A stretch of 64,000 bases of DNA from Bacillota bacterium (GCA_021324295.1 JAJPJJ010000044.1:1-64000); one strand, 5' to 3'. Counted from the first letter of the stretch, positions 52,090-61,232 are shown. A program made the numbers and translations. Notes: generated from the letters alone by a model not told the origin.

Positions 52090-53388
52090 CTACTGCGCGG
52101 GCCGGCGTGATCCCGGCATGCTGAAGACGAGCAGGGCGTCGGCGACCGGTCTCTCCCGGCCATCCGACGGGGAGTTCACCACGGTCGCGCCGCGGCCCGG
52201 CAGGCGGACGACCATCGTGACAGAGCCGCCGCTATCGAACGCCATCGCCTGGTACGCCCCGAGCCAGAGCATGTACGCCGCAAGCTGCGGCTGCGTGAGC
52301 CCGATGCTCAGGCGGGGTTGCCGGCCGTCGACGGCGACGAGCAGCATCGTCGCGCCGTCTCGCGAGATGCCGACCGCGGCGACCGGGTGGCGATAGTTCC
52401 GCTCGTTCGGGACCGGCGAGGAGGGGTCGTTCACGATCCGCCCGTCCCGCACGAGCAGCGGCCCGCCCCCGATGGCGATGTGGAGGGCGTGCCAGTCGGG
52501 CACCGTCGCGAGGTTCACCTGGACGGGCATGCCGGCGGTGACGTTCCGCCGCATCCAGTCCGCCGCGCTGCCCCGCCCGACCAGCAGCAGCGTGCCCCTG
52601 GGAAACGGCGCGTAGTACGCCTGCTGCACCCAGACCTGCTTGACCGTGTAGGGTGCGCCCTGGTCGCGCGAGGGCAGCGGCGCCGCCTGGGTGGACGCGA
52701 CCACGATGGCGCCCCGGCCTGCCTTCGACGGGCTGCCGGACGACTCATCGGCCGGCGTCAGCTCGACGACGGTCTGCCGTATCCCGCGGTCCGGCGCCGG
52801 CGCGCCGTAGCCGCGCGCGTTGGAGATCACGGTGATACCGTCGGGGACCAGCCCGGTGTTGTAGGCGGCGATCCAGTAGGACTGCCGCGTCGTCGGGAAG
52901 ACGACCGAGGCCGTCCACCGGTAGCGCACGATCCGGGCGCTGCCGTCCTTGCCGATCGCGAGCGCCACCCATCCGGACGGGCTGCGCAGCAGCTCGCCGT
53001 CGCGGACGACGATGTTGAGCGGCATCCCGGAGTCGCCGATGTCGAAGTAATCACCGTTGATCCCGGCGATCGCTCCTGTCCGCCGCACCATCGAGGAGAC
53101 CGTCTCGTCGCCGCTGATGAGCTGGTCGTGCGCGAGCGCGAGGCCCAGGCGCACCGAGGGATTCCCGAGATCGAGGCGCAGGTGGTGGATGCTGAGCGGC
53201 CCGGCGGATGTGCCGACCCGGTAGCCACTGTAGAGGACCCCGGGCGCCACAGCCGCGGAGGCGCCCCGCGACGAGCGAACCGCCGGCCAGAAGCGCGGGC
53301 CGCCCGCAGCCCCGGGCCCGGCCAGCAGCAGCGGGAGCAGAAGCCCGATCGACGCGCGGCTAATGCGACGTAAGCTGTCTCGATGCAC
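52090..53388 (-). CDS. Exported phosphodiester glycosidase family (NAGPA) protein
   Basis: A 432-residue protein with an N-terminal signal (RASIGLLLPLLLAGPGAAGG). The NAGPA/DUF2233 domain fills ~75-425. It includes AIAGINGDYFDIGDSGMP, IAIGGGPLLVRDGRIVN, AVGISRDGATMLLVAVDGRQ and AMAFDSGGSVTMVVRLPG, ending VNSPSDGRERPVADALLVF. The family hydrolyses N-acetylglucosamine phosphodiesters in lysosomal enzymes; bacterial members (some near spore or cell-wall genes) likely act on wall glycans. The domain carries a ~100-residue insertion at ~175-290. GTG 53388 has no clear Shine-Dalgarno. Divergent from the hydrolase across a large palindrome. Confidence 0.85.
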   Translation of the reverse strand: MHRDSLRRISRASIGLLLPLLLAGPGAAGGPRFWPAVRSSRGASAAVAPGVLYSGYRVGTSAGPLSIHHLRLDLGNPSVRLGLALAHDQLISGDETVSSMVRRTGAIAGINGDYFDIGDSGMPLNIVVRDGELLRSPSGWVALAIGKDGSARIVRYRWTASVVFPTTRQSYWIAAYNTGLVPDGITVISNARGYGAPAPDRGIRQTVVELTPADESSGSPSKAGRGAIVVASTQAAPLPSRDQGAPYTVKQVWVQQAYYAPFPRGTLLLVGRGSAADWMRRNVTAGMPVQVNLATVPDWHALHIAIGGGPLLVRDGRIVNDPSSPVPNERNYRHPVAAVGISRDGATMLLVAVDGRQPRLSIGLTQPQLAAYMLWLGAYQAMAFDSGGSVTMVVRLPGRGATVVNSPSDGRERPVADALLVFSMPGSRRPAQ

Positions 53389-53448
53389 GGTGCGACATCA
53401 CGGCGCTGCGACTCGTGGCGCGTAGCACGGTTAGGGCAGACGGTTCGA

Positions 53449-53488
53449 CGGCGCGCGCGCGGTCCCTGCCGGGACCGCGCGCGCGCCG
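53449..53488. repeat. Perfect 18-bp inverted repeat with alternating CG tract
   Basis: CGGCGCGCGCGCGGTCCC - TGCC - GGGACCGCGCGCGCGCCG. It lies in the 140-bp divergent gap between the NAGPA and hydrolase genes. No T-run follows, so it is not a classical terminator. The (CG)n arms could form Z-DNA or a cruciform under supercoiling, or the site may be an operator for one or both genes. Confidence 0.85.
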
Positions 53489-53516
53489 CATAGATTTCCT
53501 CGATACGGCGGGACGA

Positions 53517-53522
53517 TACTAT
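53517..53522 (+). promoter_or_regulatory. Possible -10 box giving a leaderless mRNA
   Basis: TACTAT ends 6 bp before the ATG at 53529, and there is no Shine-Dalgarno. If used, transcription would start at the A of the ATG. No consensus -35 is visible 17 bp upstream. Confidence 0.35.
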
Positions 53523-53528
53523 AGACAG

Positions 53529-54347
53529 ATGGACGATTCCCGCACGCCTGCCGGCCGCGACGCGCTGCGGGCGAGCTCGCCGGAGCGACCGACGATCGCC
53601 GACGTGGCCGGGCCCCCCGCCGCGCCGCCCGTCGTCCTCGTCCATTCGCTTGGCATGACGCGCCGCCTGTGGCAGGCCCAGCTTCGAGAGGGGCCGCTCC
53701 CCACCGGGCACCGGGCGATCGCGCCCGACCTGCCCGGCCACGGCTCGCTCGTCGGGGTGCCCTTCCGGATCGAGACGGCGGTCCGGCAGCTGGCCAGCCT
53801 CATCGACCGGGAGGCCGGGGGCCGCGCGCTCGTGGTCGGGCTCTCCCTCGGAGGGTACGTGAGCATGCGGCTCGCCGCCAGCCATCCGGACAAGGTGGCC
53901 GGCCTGGTCCTCGCGAGCTGCAGCGCAGATCCCCGCGGGATATCGACCCTGCCGTACCGGGTCCTGGCGTGGCTGATCCGCGTCGCCGGCGACCGCTGGT
54001 ACGCGGCGCTCAACGCGTGGCTGTTCCGGCGCACCCTGCCGCAGGCCGCCGCCGAGACGCAGATCCGCTCAGGGCTCTACTTCGCCACGATCCCGGACGT
54101 CGTCGACGAACTGGTGGGCAGGGACGTCACGGCCTGGCTCAAGGGCTACCCCGGCCCCGTGCTGCTCCTGAACGGAGGACGGGACCCGTTGTTCCGCAGG
54201 CACGAGCGTGCGCTCCTCGCCGCCTGCCGGTCCGGGCGGTGCGAGATCCTGCCGCGCGCATCCCACCTGTGCAACCTCGACGAGCCGGAGGGTTTCGCCC
54301 TGGCGATCCTCGCCTTTGCGAGGTCGATCGGCTGGGGGCGCGGCTAG
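53529..54347 (+). CDS. Alpha/beta hydrolase
   Basis: A 272-residue alpha/beta-hydrolase. The oxyanion strand is PPVVLVHSLGMTRRLW, the nucleophile elbow VVGLSLGGYVSM (Ser), the acid NGGRDPLFRRHE (Asp) and the base in RASHLCNLDEPE (His). It resembles 3-oxoadipate enol-lactonase/haloperoxidase-type enzymes, but substrate is not readable. ATG 53529 lacks a Shine-Dalgarno and may be leaderless. The stop shares the palindrome CTAG with the convergent truA stop, so both terminate on the same four bases. Confidence 0.88.
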   Translation: MDDSRTPAGRDALRASSPERPTIADVAGPPAAPPVVLVHSLGMTRRLWQAQLREGPLPTGHRAIAPDLPGHGSLVGVPFRIETAVRQLASLIDREAGGRALVVGLSLGGYVSMRLAASHPDKVAGLVLASCSADPRGISTLPYRVLAWLIRVAGDRWYAALNAWLFRRTLPQAAAETQIRSGLYFATIPDVVDELVGRDVTAWLKGYPGPVLLLNGGRDPLFRRHERALLAACRSGRCEILPRASHLCNLDEPEGFALAILAFARSIGWGRG

Positions 54348-55261
54348 TCCTCGCAGCCTTCGAAGTAACCGCAGCGCGGACAGCGCAGGCGGCACCACAC
54401 GGTGAACATCCCGGCGCCACAGGCCGGGCACCGGGGGCCGGCATCCCGTGCCGGCGCGGTCTCGGAGCGAACGGACCGCGCCGGCCCGCCCGCGCCGGGC
54501 AGGCCGGCGCGGTCGTAGTGCACGCGCACGAGGTACAGACCGTGCGGCGGCGCGGTGGGCCCGGCCCGCCGGCTCGTGGGATCGGCCAGGAACTCCCCGG
54601 GCGCGGCGACGGGGAGCCGGCCGGTACCGACGCGCACGAGCGTGCCAACGAGGATCCTGACCATGTGCCGGAGGAACCGGTCGGCCGTGATGGTCAGCGT
54701 GACGCGGTCGCCGCTGCGCTGCCAGGCCGCGTCGAGCACGGTGCAGGTGGTGGTCTTGGGGTTGCTGCCGACGCCGTGGTAGGCGGCGAAGTCGTGCCGG
54801 CCGAGGAAGGCCGCGAGCGCCCGCTGCATCGCCTCCACATCGAGGGGCTCCGGCACGTGATACGCGCGGTGGCGGAGGAGGGCCGACGGCGCGGGGCGGT
54901 TCAGGATCTCGTACCGGTAGGCGCGCGCCAGCGCGTCGAAGCGCGGATGGAACCGCTCCGGCACCTCGTCCGCGCCGAGCACGCGGATGTCCGCCGGCAG
55001 GTGCGCGTTGAGCGCCGCGGGGAACCGGTCCGCGGGGATGCGGCTCGTGGTCGCGAAACACGCAACCTGCCCGCACGCGTGGACGCCGGCATCGGTGCGC
55101 CCGGCGCCGGTCACCGCCGCCGGCTCGCCCGCGATCTCCCGCACGGCGGCCTCGAGCGTCGCCTGGACCGACGGCGCGCCCGCGGAAGCGGCGCCGGACT
55201 GGCGCTGCCACCCGCAGTAGCCCGTCCCATCGTACTCGACTACGAGCCTGATCGTCCGCAT
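54344..55261 (-). CDS. truA: tRNA pseudouridine synthase A with C-terminal zinc-ribbon-like tail
   Basis: Converts U38-40 of tRNA anticodon arms to pseudouridine. The 305-residue protein has RLVVEYDGTGYCGWQRQ at the start, the catalytic Asp in VTGAGRTDAGVHACGQ, and FLRHMVRILVGTLVRVG. The family normally ends around PPHGLYLVRVHYD (~250). Here ~55 more residues follow, with CPACGAGMFTVWCRLRCPRC, GYFEGCED at the very end: six Cys that could form a zinc ribbon. ATG 55261 begins MRTIRLVVEYDG. It is 95 bp from ecfT, the usual truA position after ecf genes. Confidence 0.93.
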   Translation of the reverse strand: MRTIRLVVEYDGTGYCGWQRQSGAASAGAPSVQATLEAAVREIAGEPAAVTGAGRTDAGVHACGQVACFATTSRIPADRFPAALNAHLPADIRVLGADEVPERFHPRFDALARAYRYEILNRPAPSALLRHRAYHVPEPLDVEAMQRALAAFLGRHDFAAYHGVGSNPKTTTCTVLDAAWQRSGDRVTLTITADRFLRHMVRILVGTLVRVGTGRLPVAAPGEFLADPTSRRAGPTAPPHGLYLVRVHYDRAGLPGAGGPARSVRSETAPARDAGPRCPACGAGMFTVWCRLRCPRCGYFEGCED

Positions 55262-55356
55262 GCCGCCCACCCGCTGCACAAGCGTTCCGTGCCAGGTACG
55301 GTAGGTCGGTCAGGTCTGCCCGTCGCGGCCGGTCGTCGCCAGGGCGCGATGCCGCA

Positions 55357-56178
55357 CTAGGGCGCGTGCCAGGCGGCGGGCGGCCCGAGCGCCACGGCGA
55401 TGGCGACGGCGACCACCGCGAGCGCGACGTAGTCGGCTCGACGCATCTCGAGCTGCCGCATCCGCGTGCGGTGCTCTCCGCCGCGGTAGCAGCGCGCCTC
55501 CATCGCGAGCGCGAGCGCGTCGGCCCGCCGGAAGGCGCCGACGAACAGCGGCACCAGCAGCGGCACGAGCGCCCTCGCCCGGCGCACCAGGCTGCCCTGG
55601 GAAAACTCCGCGCCGCGCGCCATCTGCGCCTTCATGATCTTCTCGGTCTCCTCGAGGAGCGTCGGGATGAACCGGAGGGCGATCGTCATCATCAGCGCGA
55701 GCTCGTGCGCGGGGACGCCGGCCCGCCGGAACGGCCTCAGGAGCCGCTCCATGCCGTCGGTCAACTCCACCGGCGACGTGGTGAACATCATCAGGGTCGT
55801 CGCCACCACCAGCAGCACGACGCGGTACCCGTAGAACGCGCCGAGCAGGAGGTTCTCCCGGGTCACCACCAGCGGTCCCCGGCGGAACACGGGGTGACCG
55901 CCGCCCTCCCCGAAGAGAACCTGCAGCGCGACGGCGATCGCGAGCAGCCAGAATACCGGCCGCAGGCCCCGCACGACGTAGCCGGGGGCGATGCGTCCGG
56001 CTGCGATCGCGGCGGCCAGGAAGACGGTCAGCACGGCGAGCCCGGCGAAGGTGCCGATCGCGAAGGTGCCCGCGACGAGGGCGAGCGCGGCCAGGATCTT
56101 CGTCCGGGGGTCCAGGCGATGCACGGGCGACTCGACGGGGACGTACTGGCCGAACGCGAAGCTCCTAAGAAGCTCCAC
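55357..56178 (-). CDS. ecfT: ECF transporter transmembrane component EcfT
   Basis: A 273-residue membrane protein with about five helices, coupling the two EcfA ATPases to vitamin-binding S components. It starts SFAFGQYVPVESPVHRLDPR, the family's conserved N-terminal stretch. It carries both coupling motifs of the Ala-Arg-Gly type (KIMKAQMARGAEF and ALAMEARCYRGG). The GTG start overlaps the upstream ecfA by 14 bp. No S component is nearby, so this is a shared group II module. Confidence 0.95.
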   Translation of the reverse strand: MELLRSFAFGQYVPVESPVHRLDPRTKILAALALVAGTFAIGTFAGLAVLTVFLAAAIAAGRIAPGYVVRGLRPVFWLLAIAVALQVLFGEGGGHPVFRRGPLVVTRENLLLGAFYGYRVVLLVVATTLMMFTTSPVELTDGMERLLRPFRRAGVPAHELALMMTIALRFIPTLLEETEKIMKAQMARGAEFSQGSLVRRARALVPLLVPLFVGAFRRADALALAMEARCYRGGEHRTRMRQLEMRRADYVALAVVAVAIAVALGPPAAWHAP

Positions 56179-57031
56179 GCGCCCTCACCGCCACCGCCTC
56201 CAGGATCGCCGCCCGGCCTTCCTCGACCGTGAGAACGTCGGGCCGCACCGGAAGCCCGCGCTCCCGCAGGCGCTGCGCGCACAGGGTGACCTGCGGCAGC
56301 CCGAGGCCGAGCGCCGCCAAGCGGGCCGGGTCGGCGAACACCGAGCGCGCGGCGCCGTCCGCGACGACTCGCCCGCGGTCCATCACGATGAGCCGCCGGC
56401 AGAGTCGCGCGACGGCATCCATGCTGTGGGAGACCAGCACGATCGTGAGACCTCGCTCGTCGTGCAGCCGCCGGATGTGGTCGAGGATCTCCTGCCGGCT
56501 CAGGGGATCCAGCCCCGCCGTCGGCTCGTCCAGGATCAGCATCCGCGGTTCCATCGCCAGGATCCCGGCGATCGCGACGCGCCGCATCTCCCCGTTGCTG
56601 AGGGCAAACGGCGACCGTGGGCCGAACCGGTCGGGGTCGAGGCCGACGCGCTCCAGCGCGCCGCGGACGCGGCGGTCGAGTTCCTGGCCGGCCACGCCCA
56701 GGTTCCGGGGGCCGAAGGCCACATCGGCAGACACGGTCTCCTCGAAGAGCTGGTGCTCGGGGTACTGGAACAGGAGACCGATCTGCTGCCGGAGCCTCCG
56801 GCGGTCCACTTCGCGGGCGTGGATGTCGACGTCGTCCAGGTAGACGCGCCCGCGCGTGGGCCGCAGCAGGCCGTTGAAGTGCTGGACGAGCGTGGATTTG
56901 CCGGAGCCGGTCGCGCCGATGATGCCCACGATCTCGCCGGAGCGGATCTCGAGCGAGACGTCCGCGAGCGCCGTGGTCTCCACCGGCGTCCCGCGCTGGT
57001 AGACGTACGTGACGGACTCGCAACGAATCAT
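56165..57031 (-). CDS. ecfA2: ECF transporter ATPase EcfA2
   Basis: A 288-residue ATPase: Walker A IIGATGSGKSTLVQHFNGLL, Q-loop LLFQYPEHQLFEETV (the EcfA form), signature ALSNGEMRRVAIAGILA (Asn in place of Gly in SGGE), Walker B MLILDEPTAGLDP and switch VLVSHSMDAVARL. The C-terminal domain includes GLGLPQVTLCAQRLRERG. ATG 57031 begins MIRCESVTYVYQRG. GATGSGKST with the PEHQLF Q-loop is typical of EcfA2. Overlaps ecfT by 14 bp. Confidence 0.94.
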   Translation of the reverse strand: MIRCESVTYVYQRGTPVETTALADVSLEIRSGEIVGIIGATGSGKSTLVQHFNGLLRPTRGRVYLDDVDIHAREVDRRRLRQQIGLLFQYPEHQLFEETVSADVAFGPRNLGVAGQELDRRVRGALERVGLDPDRFGPRSPFALSNGEMRRVAIAGILAMEPRMLILDEPTAGLDPLSRQEILDHIRRLHDERGLTIVLVSHSMDAVARLCRRLIVMDRGRVVADGAARSVFADPARLAALGLGLPQVTLCAQRLRERGLPVRPDVLTVEEGRAAILEAVAVRARGAS

Positions 57032-57038
57032 GGGCGCG

Positions 57039-57851
57039 TCACGGGGCTGCGCCGAGGGGCGAGAGGGCCTCCACGAGCTGCTCCACGGTGAGGATGCCGG
57101 GCGGGAGCGGCAGGCCCGAGGCGGCCAGGAGCCGAGCGAGGCGGGCGATCGGTGGCGGCTCGATCCGCAGCCGCGCCAGCGGCTCGGCACGGCTGAAGAC
57201 CTCGGCGGGGGGTCCCGCCAGCGCGACGCGGCCGTCCGCGAGCACCACGACGCGGTCGGCGAGCGCCGCCTCCTCCATCGCGTGGGTGATGAGCACGAGC
57301 GCCAGGCCCTCGTGCCGGCACAGCCGCAGCGCGGTCTCCATCACCTCCGCCTGGCCCCGCGGGTCGAGCATCGCGGTCGCCTCGTCGAGGACGAGGCACC
57401 GGGGGCGCATCGCAAGCACGCCGGCGATCGCGACCCGCTGCTTCTGCCCGCCCGAGAGCAGGTGCGGCGGGCGGCGCCGGAGGTGCTCGAGCCCCACCAG
57501 CCGCAGCGCCGCATCCACCCGCGCGCGGATCTCCGCGGGCGGCAAGCCGAGGTTTTCACAGCCGAACGCGACGTCCTCCTCTACGATCGCGGCGACGAGC
57601 TGGTCGTCCGGGTTCTCGAAGATCATCCCGACGCGCTGGCGCACGTCCCACACGCGGTCGGCGTCGCGCGTATCGATGCCGTCGACACGCACCGCCCCGG
57701 AGGTCGGGGTCAAGAGGGCGTTGAGGTGCTTGGCGAGGGTGCTCTTGCCGGAGCCGTTACCGCCGATGAGCGCGACGCATTCGCCGGGCGACACATCGAG
57801 GTCGACGCCGCGGAGCGCCGGCACCGCGTCGGGCGTGCCCGCGCGGTACAC
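57039..57851 (-). CDS. ecfA1: ECF transporter ATPase EcfA1
   Basis: Partner ATPase: Walker A LIGGNGSGKSTLAKHLNALL, Q-loop MIFENPDDQLVAAIVEEDV (the EcfA1 form), signature LLSGGQKQRVAIAGVLA, Walker B CLVLDEATAMLDP and switch VLITHAMEEAA. The only standard start is GTG 57851, but it would delete the conserved first strand, since IIEVRELHHVY lies just upstream in frame. The next stop upstream is the rplQ stop. True initiation is therefore probably at CTG 57902 or ATC 57878, an unusual start codon coupled to rplQ termination. Confidence 0.93.
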   Translation of the reverse strand: MYRAGTPDAVPALRGVDLDVSPGECVALIGGNGSGKSTLAKHLNALLTPTSGAVRVDGIDTRDADRVWDVRQRVGMIFENPDDQLVAAIVEEDVAFGCENLGLPPAEIRARVDAALRLVGLEHLRRRPPHLLSGGQKQRVAIAGVLAMRPRCLVLDEATAMLDPRGQAEVMETALRLCRHEGLALVLITHAMEEAALADRVVVLADGRVALAGPPAEVFSRAEPLARLRIEPPPIARLARLLAASGLPLPPGILTVEQLVEALSPLGAAP

Positions 57852-57905
57852 GTGGTGGAGCTCCCGGACCTCGATGATCGGCGGACCCGTGGAGCGCGTC
57901 AGAGC

Positions 57906-58256
57906 CTACTTCACCAGCTCGAGCAGCGCCATCGGCGCCCCATCGCCGCGGCGGACGCCGGTGCGCACGATCCGGATGTATCCGCCGCGCCCCTTCTGGT
58001 AGCGGGGCGCGACCGTCTCGAACAGCCGCCGGAGGACCGCCCGGTCGGTCACCAGCCGGGCCGCCTGGCGCCGGGCGTGGAGGTCGTTCTGGAGCGCAAG
58101 ATCGATCAGGCGGTCGGCCACCTTCTTGACCTCTTTGGCCTTGGCCTCCGTCGTCCGGACGCGCTCCTCGCGAAGCAGCGCCGCAGCGAGGCTGCGGAAC
58201 AGGGCGGTCCGCGCCCCCGTGTCCCGCCCAAGGCGGCGTCCCCTCTGCCCGAGCAT
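57906..58256 (-). CDS. rplQ: 50S ribosomal protein L17
   Basis: A 116-residue bL17 with the family signature GRDTGARTALFRSLAAALLR and ERVRTTEAKAKEVKKVADRL. Located after rpoA as in nearly all bacteria of this operon type. ATG is preceded by GGAG. Confidence 0.97.
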   Translation of the reverse strand: MLGQRGRRLGRDTGARTALFRSLAAALLREERVRTTEAKAKEVKKVADRLIDLALQNDLHARRQAARLVTDRAVLRRLFETVAPRYQKGRGGYIRIVRTGVRRGDGAPMALLELVK

Positions 58257-58329
58257 GACCTACTCCGCCTCCCGTCTCATGCCGGTCCGCCCGCGGACCC
58301 CCTCACCGCCCGGGAGCCGCCGAGGGGCG

Positions 58330-59265
58330 TCACGCCCCTCTCCGGCGCAGCTCGAGCCCGAGGGCCGCGAGCTTCTCTTTGACCTCGTCGAGGGACTTGC
58401 GGCCGAAGTTCTTGACGTTGACGACCTCGTCCTCGGTCCGCTGGAGCAGATCGCCCACGGTGTTGATCCCGGCGCGCTTCAGGCAGTTGTACGGCCGGAC
58501 CGAGAGATCCAGTTCCTCGATCGGCATATTCGCGACCTTGCTCGTCTCCTCCGGCTGCGGGCCGACGGCGACCTCGGCGCCTACGGCCGGGCCGGCGAAC
58601 AGGCGGAAGTAGTCGATGAGGAGGCGCGACGATTCCTGCAGCGCCTCCTCCGGCCGGATGCTGCCGTCCGTCCAGACCTCCAGGACGAGCCGGTCGTAGT
58701 CGGTCGCGTGTCCGACGCGGGTATCCTCGACGGTGTAGTTGACCTTCTGGATCGGCGAGAACACGGAGTCCACCGGGATCACGCCGATCACGTGCTCGCT
58801 CTTGCGGTGCCGCTCGGCCGGGACGTAGCCTTTGCCGCGCTCGACTACCAGCTCCATCACCAGGTGCGCGTTCTTGCCGTCGAGCGTGGCGATGTGCAGG
58901 TCGGGGTTCAGGATCTCCACCTCGGCGTCCGGCTGCAGGTCCCCCGCGGTGACCTCCCGCTTCCCCTTGACGTCCAGCCGCAGCAGCTTCGGCTTGTCGC
59001 TGTGCAGCTTGAACGACAGTTCCTTGAGATTCAGGATGAGCTGCGTCACGTCCTCGACCACGCCCGGGACCGTGGAGAACTCGTGGAGCACGTTCTCGAT
59101 CTTCACCGAGGTCACGGCCGCCCCCGGGATCGAGGACAGCAGGACCCGGCGCAGGGCATTCCCCAGCGTGACGCCGAACCCGCGCTCAAGCGGCTCCACG
59201 ACGAACTTGCCGTACGTGTCCGAGAGCTCTGCGTACTCGATCTTGGGCTTCGTCATCTCCCACAC
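58330..59265 (-). CDS. rpoA: DNA-directed RNA polymerase alpha subunit
   Basis: About 311 residues. The N-terminal dimerisation/assembly domain has [20 protein letters not shown] and [21 protein letters not shown]. The C-terminal domain that contacts UP elements and activators is intact ([39 protein letters not shown]). GTG 59265 (then [10 protein letters not shown]) or ATG 59256 is the start; the ORF's further 35 residues are not family-like. It lies between rpsD and rplQ. Confidence 0.97.
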   Translation of the reverse strand: MWEMTKPKIEYAELSDTYGKFVVEPLERGFGVTLGNALRRVLLSSIPGAAVTSVKIENVLHEFSTVPGVVEDVTQLILNLKELSFKLHSDKPKLLRLDVKGKREVTAGDLQPDAEVEILNPDLHIATLDGKNAHLVMELVVERGKGYVPAERHRKSEHVIGVIPVDSVFSPIQKVNYTVEDTRVGHATDYDRLVLEVWTDGSIRPEEALQESSRLLIDYFRLFAGPAVGAEVAVGPQPEETSKVANMPIEELDLSVRPYNCLKRAGINTVGDLLQRTEDEVVNVKNFGRKSLDEVKEKLAALGLELRRRGA

Positions 59266-59375
59266 GCCCGCCAACCCCCTCTTCCACCCCAGCACATCGC
59301 CGGTCAGCGCCTCGCCGGGGGCCCCGGACCCTTGAGCGCGCACCATGGTCAGCATCGGCTCATCCATCATCGCCG

Positions 59376-60002
59376 CTACCTCGAGTAGTATTCCACGATC
59401 AGCTGCTCGTGCACCGGCACGTCGATGTCCTCGCGGGCGGGCAGGGTCAGCATCCGCCCGGTCAGGGTCTCCGGGTGGTACTCCAGCCAGCCGGGCAACC
59501 CGTGGCTCGGGGCGGCTCCCTGCAGCGCCTTGAAGTAGGTGAGGTTCCGGCTGCCGGCGGCGACGCTCACGGTGGACCCGGGCCGCACGAGGAACGACGG
59601 GATCGTCACCCGCCGCCCGTCGACGTCGATGTGGCCGTGCACGACGAGCTGACGCGCCTCCTTGCGGCTGGGCGCGATCCCCAACCGGTAGACCACGTTA
59701 TCGAGGCGGCTCTCCAGGATCTGCAGCAGGCGGGTCCCGGTCACGCCCTTCGCCCGCGCCGCCATCTGGAAGTACCGCTTGAACTGACCCTCGAACACCC
59801 CGTAGAACCGGCGCAGCCGCTGCTTCTCCCTGAGGCGCACCGCGAAGTCCGAGGGCTTCCGGCGGCTCGGGCCGTGCATGCCCGGGGGCGTGGTGTCCTT
59901 GGCCACCGGGCACTTGTCCGTGTAGCACTTCTCGCCTTTGAGGTAGAGCTTCATGCCCTCCCGCCGGCACAGGCGGCAGACCGCGTCATGATACCGTCCC
60001 AT
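59376..60002 (-). CDS. rpsD: 30S ribosomal protein S4 (zinc-binding form)
   Basis: A 208-residue uS4. Residues 9-31 contain four Cys (VCRLCRREG ... KCYTDKC), the C+ zinc-binding form. Then [19 protein letters not shown], and the S4 RNA-binding domain [20 protein letters not shown]. Its position between rpsK and rpoA matches the Gram-positive-type and many other bacterial operons. Confidence 0.97.
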   Translation of the reverse strand: MGRYHDAVCRLCRREGMKLYLKGEKCYTDKCPVAKDTTPPGMHGPSRRKPSDFAVRLREKQRLRRFYGVFEGQFKRYFQMAARAKGVTGTRLLQILESRLDNVVYRLGIAPSRKEARQLVVHGHIDVDGRRVTIPSFLVRPGSTVSVAAGSRNLTYFKALQGAAPSHGLPGWLEYHPETLTGRMLTLPAREDIDVPVHEQLIVEYYSR

Positions 60003-60015
60003 GAGGCCTCCTCGC

Positions 60016-60405
60016 CTACACCCGGCGCCGCTTCGGCGGCCGGCACCCGTTGTGCGGGATGGGCGTGACGTCCTTGATGAGGTTCACCTCGAGGCCGGCC
60101 GCCTGCAGCGAGCGGATCGCCGCCTCCCGCCCGGCGCCGGGCCCCTTGACGTAGACCTCGACCTGGCGGAGGCCGTGCTCCATCGCCTTCCGCGCCGCGT
60201 TCTCCGCGGCCAATCCGGCCGCGAACGGGGTGCCCTTGCGCGATCCCTTGAACCCGGCCGTTCCCGCGCTCGCCCAGGCGATCACGTTACCGCTCAAATC
60301 GCTGATCGTGACCACCGTATTGTTGAACGTCGACTGGATGTGCGCGATGCCCGCCGGGATGTTCTTGCGCTCCCTGCGCCTCCCCCGTGTCGCCGGCCTC
60401 GCCAT
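60016..60405 (-). CDS. rpsK: 30S ribosomal protein S11
   Basis: A 129-residue uS11: [20 protein letters not shown], then [19 protein letters not shown], and the conserved C-terminus [18 protein letters not shown]. It lies 13 bp from rpsD. Confidence 0.98.
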   Translation of the reverse strand: MARPATRGRRRERKNIPAGIAHIQSTFNNTVVTISDLSGNVIAWASAGTAGFKGSRKGTPFAAGLAAENAARKAMEHGLRQVEVYVKGPGAGREAAIRSLQAAGLEVNLIKDVTPIPHNGCRPPKRRRV

Positions 60406-60426
60406 GCCGCCCTGCCTCCCCGTCCG

Positions 60427-60822
60427 CTATGATGCCGCGGCGCCGGGCGTGGCCTTCGCCCGCCGCGCGCCCACGGTCTTGCGCGGCCCCTTCCGGGTCC
60501 GCGCGTTGGTGCGGGTGCGCTGGCCCCGCACCGGCAGGCCGCGCCGGTGCCGTAGGCCGCGGTAGCAGCCGATCTCGATCAGGCGCCGGATGTCCATCGC
60601 CACGTCCCGGCGCAGGTCTCCCTCGACTTTGTAGTTGCGGTCGATGACCTCGCGCAGGCGCGTGACTTCCTCCTCGGTGAGGCTGCGGACCCGCGTGTCG
60701 GGGTTGATCCCCGTGATCTGGAGGATCTCCCCGGCCCGGCTCCGGCCGATCCCGTAGATGTACGTCAGCGCCACCTCGACCCGCTTGTCCCGCGGGAGAT
60801 CCACCCCGGCGATGCGCGCCAT
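60427..60822 (-). CDS. rpsM: 30S ribosomal protein S13
   Basis: A 131-residue uS13 starting [20 protein letters not shown], with [15 protein letters not shown] and the basic tail [20 protein letters not shown]. The last ~12 residues are an Ala-rich extension. Positioned between rpmJ and rpsK. Confidence 0.98.
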   Translation of the reverse strand: MARIAGVDLPRDKRVEVALTYIYGIGRSRAGEILQITGINPDTRVRSLTEEEVTRLREVIDRNYKVEGDLRRDVAMDIRRLIEIGCYRGLRHRRGLPVRGQRTRTNARTRKGPRKTVGARRAKATPGAAAS

Positions 60823-60852
60823 GCGATCAGCCCCTCCCTCGCCGACAGCGCT

Positions 60853-60966
60853 CTAACCTTGCTTTTGCTTGTGCTTCGGGTTCTCGCAGATCACCATCAC
60901 GCGATTGCCGCGCTTGATGATCCGGCACTTCTCGCAGATCTTCCGAACGGACGCTCGCACCTTCAT
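60853..60966 (-). CDS. rpmJ: 50S ribosomal protein L36 (zinc-binding form)
   Basis: Too short for the ORF track. The 37-residue bL36 begins [20 protein letters not shown] and continues [15 protein letters not shown]. The zinc set Cys-x2-Cys ... Cys-x4-His is complete. ATG 60966 follows GAGGAGCGGGAG. It lies between infA and rpsM, the standard place. Confidence 0.97.
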   Translation of the reverse strand: MKVRASVRKICEKCRIIKRGNRVMVICENPKHKQKQG

Positions 60967-61013
60967 GCTCCCGCTCCTCAGTCGAGATCGGCCTGGCGCG
61001 CGGGGGCGAGGCT

Positions 61014-61232
61014 CTACCGGAACCGGTACGTGATTCGTCCCCGCGTTGGATCGTAGGGCGAGAGCTCGACCTTCACACGATCCCCCGGCAGGATGCGGAT
61101 GAAGTGGATGCGCATCTTCCCGGAGATGTGCGCCAGGACCTTGTGGCCCGACGCCAGCTCCACCCGAAACATCGCGTTGGGGAGGACCTCGACGACCGTG
61201 CCCTCGACCTCGATGACATCCTTCTTGGCCAT
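61014..61232 (-). CDS. infA: Translation initiation factor IF-1
   Basis: A 72-residue OB-fold protein beginning [20 protein letters not shown], then [20 protein letters not shown] and [23 protein letters not shown] 61232 is the family start with GAGGGGGGAG just upstream; the ORF's additional 36 N-terminal codons are leader. A promoter-like -35/-10 pair lies ~95 bp upstream. Confidence 0.97.
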   Translation of the reverse strand: MAKKDVIEVEGTVVEVLPNAMFRVELASGHKVLAHISGKMRIHFIRILPGDRVKVELSPYDPTRGRITYRFR

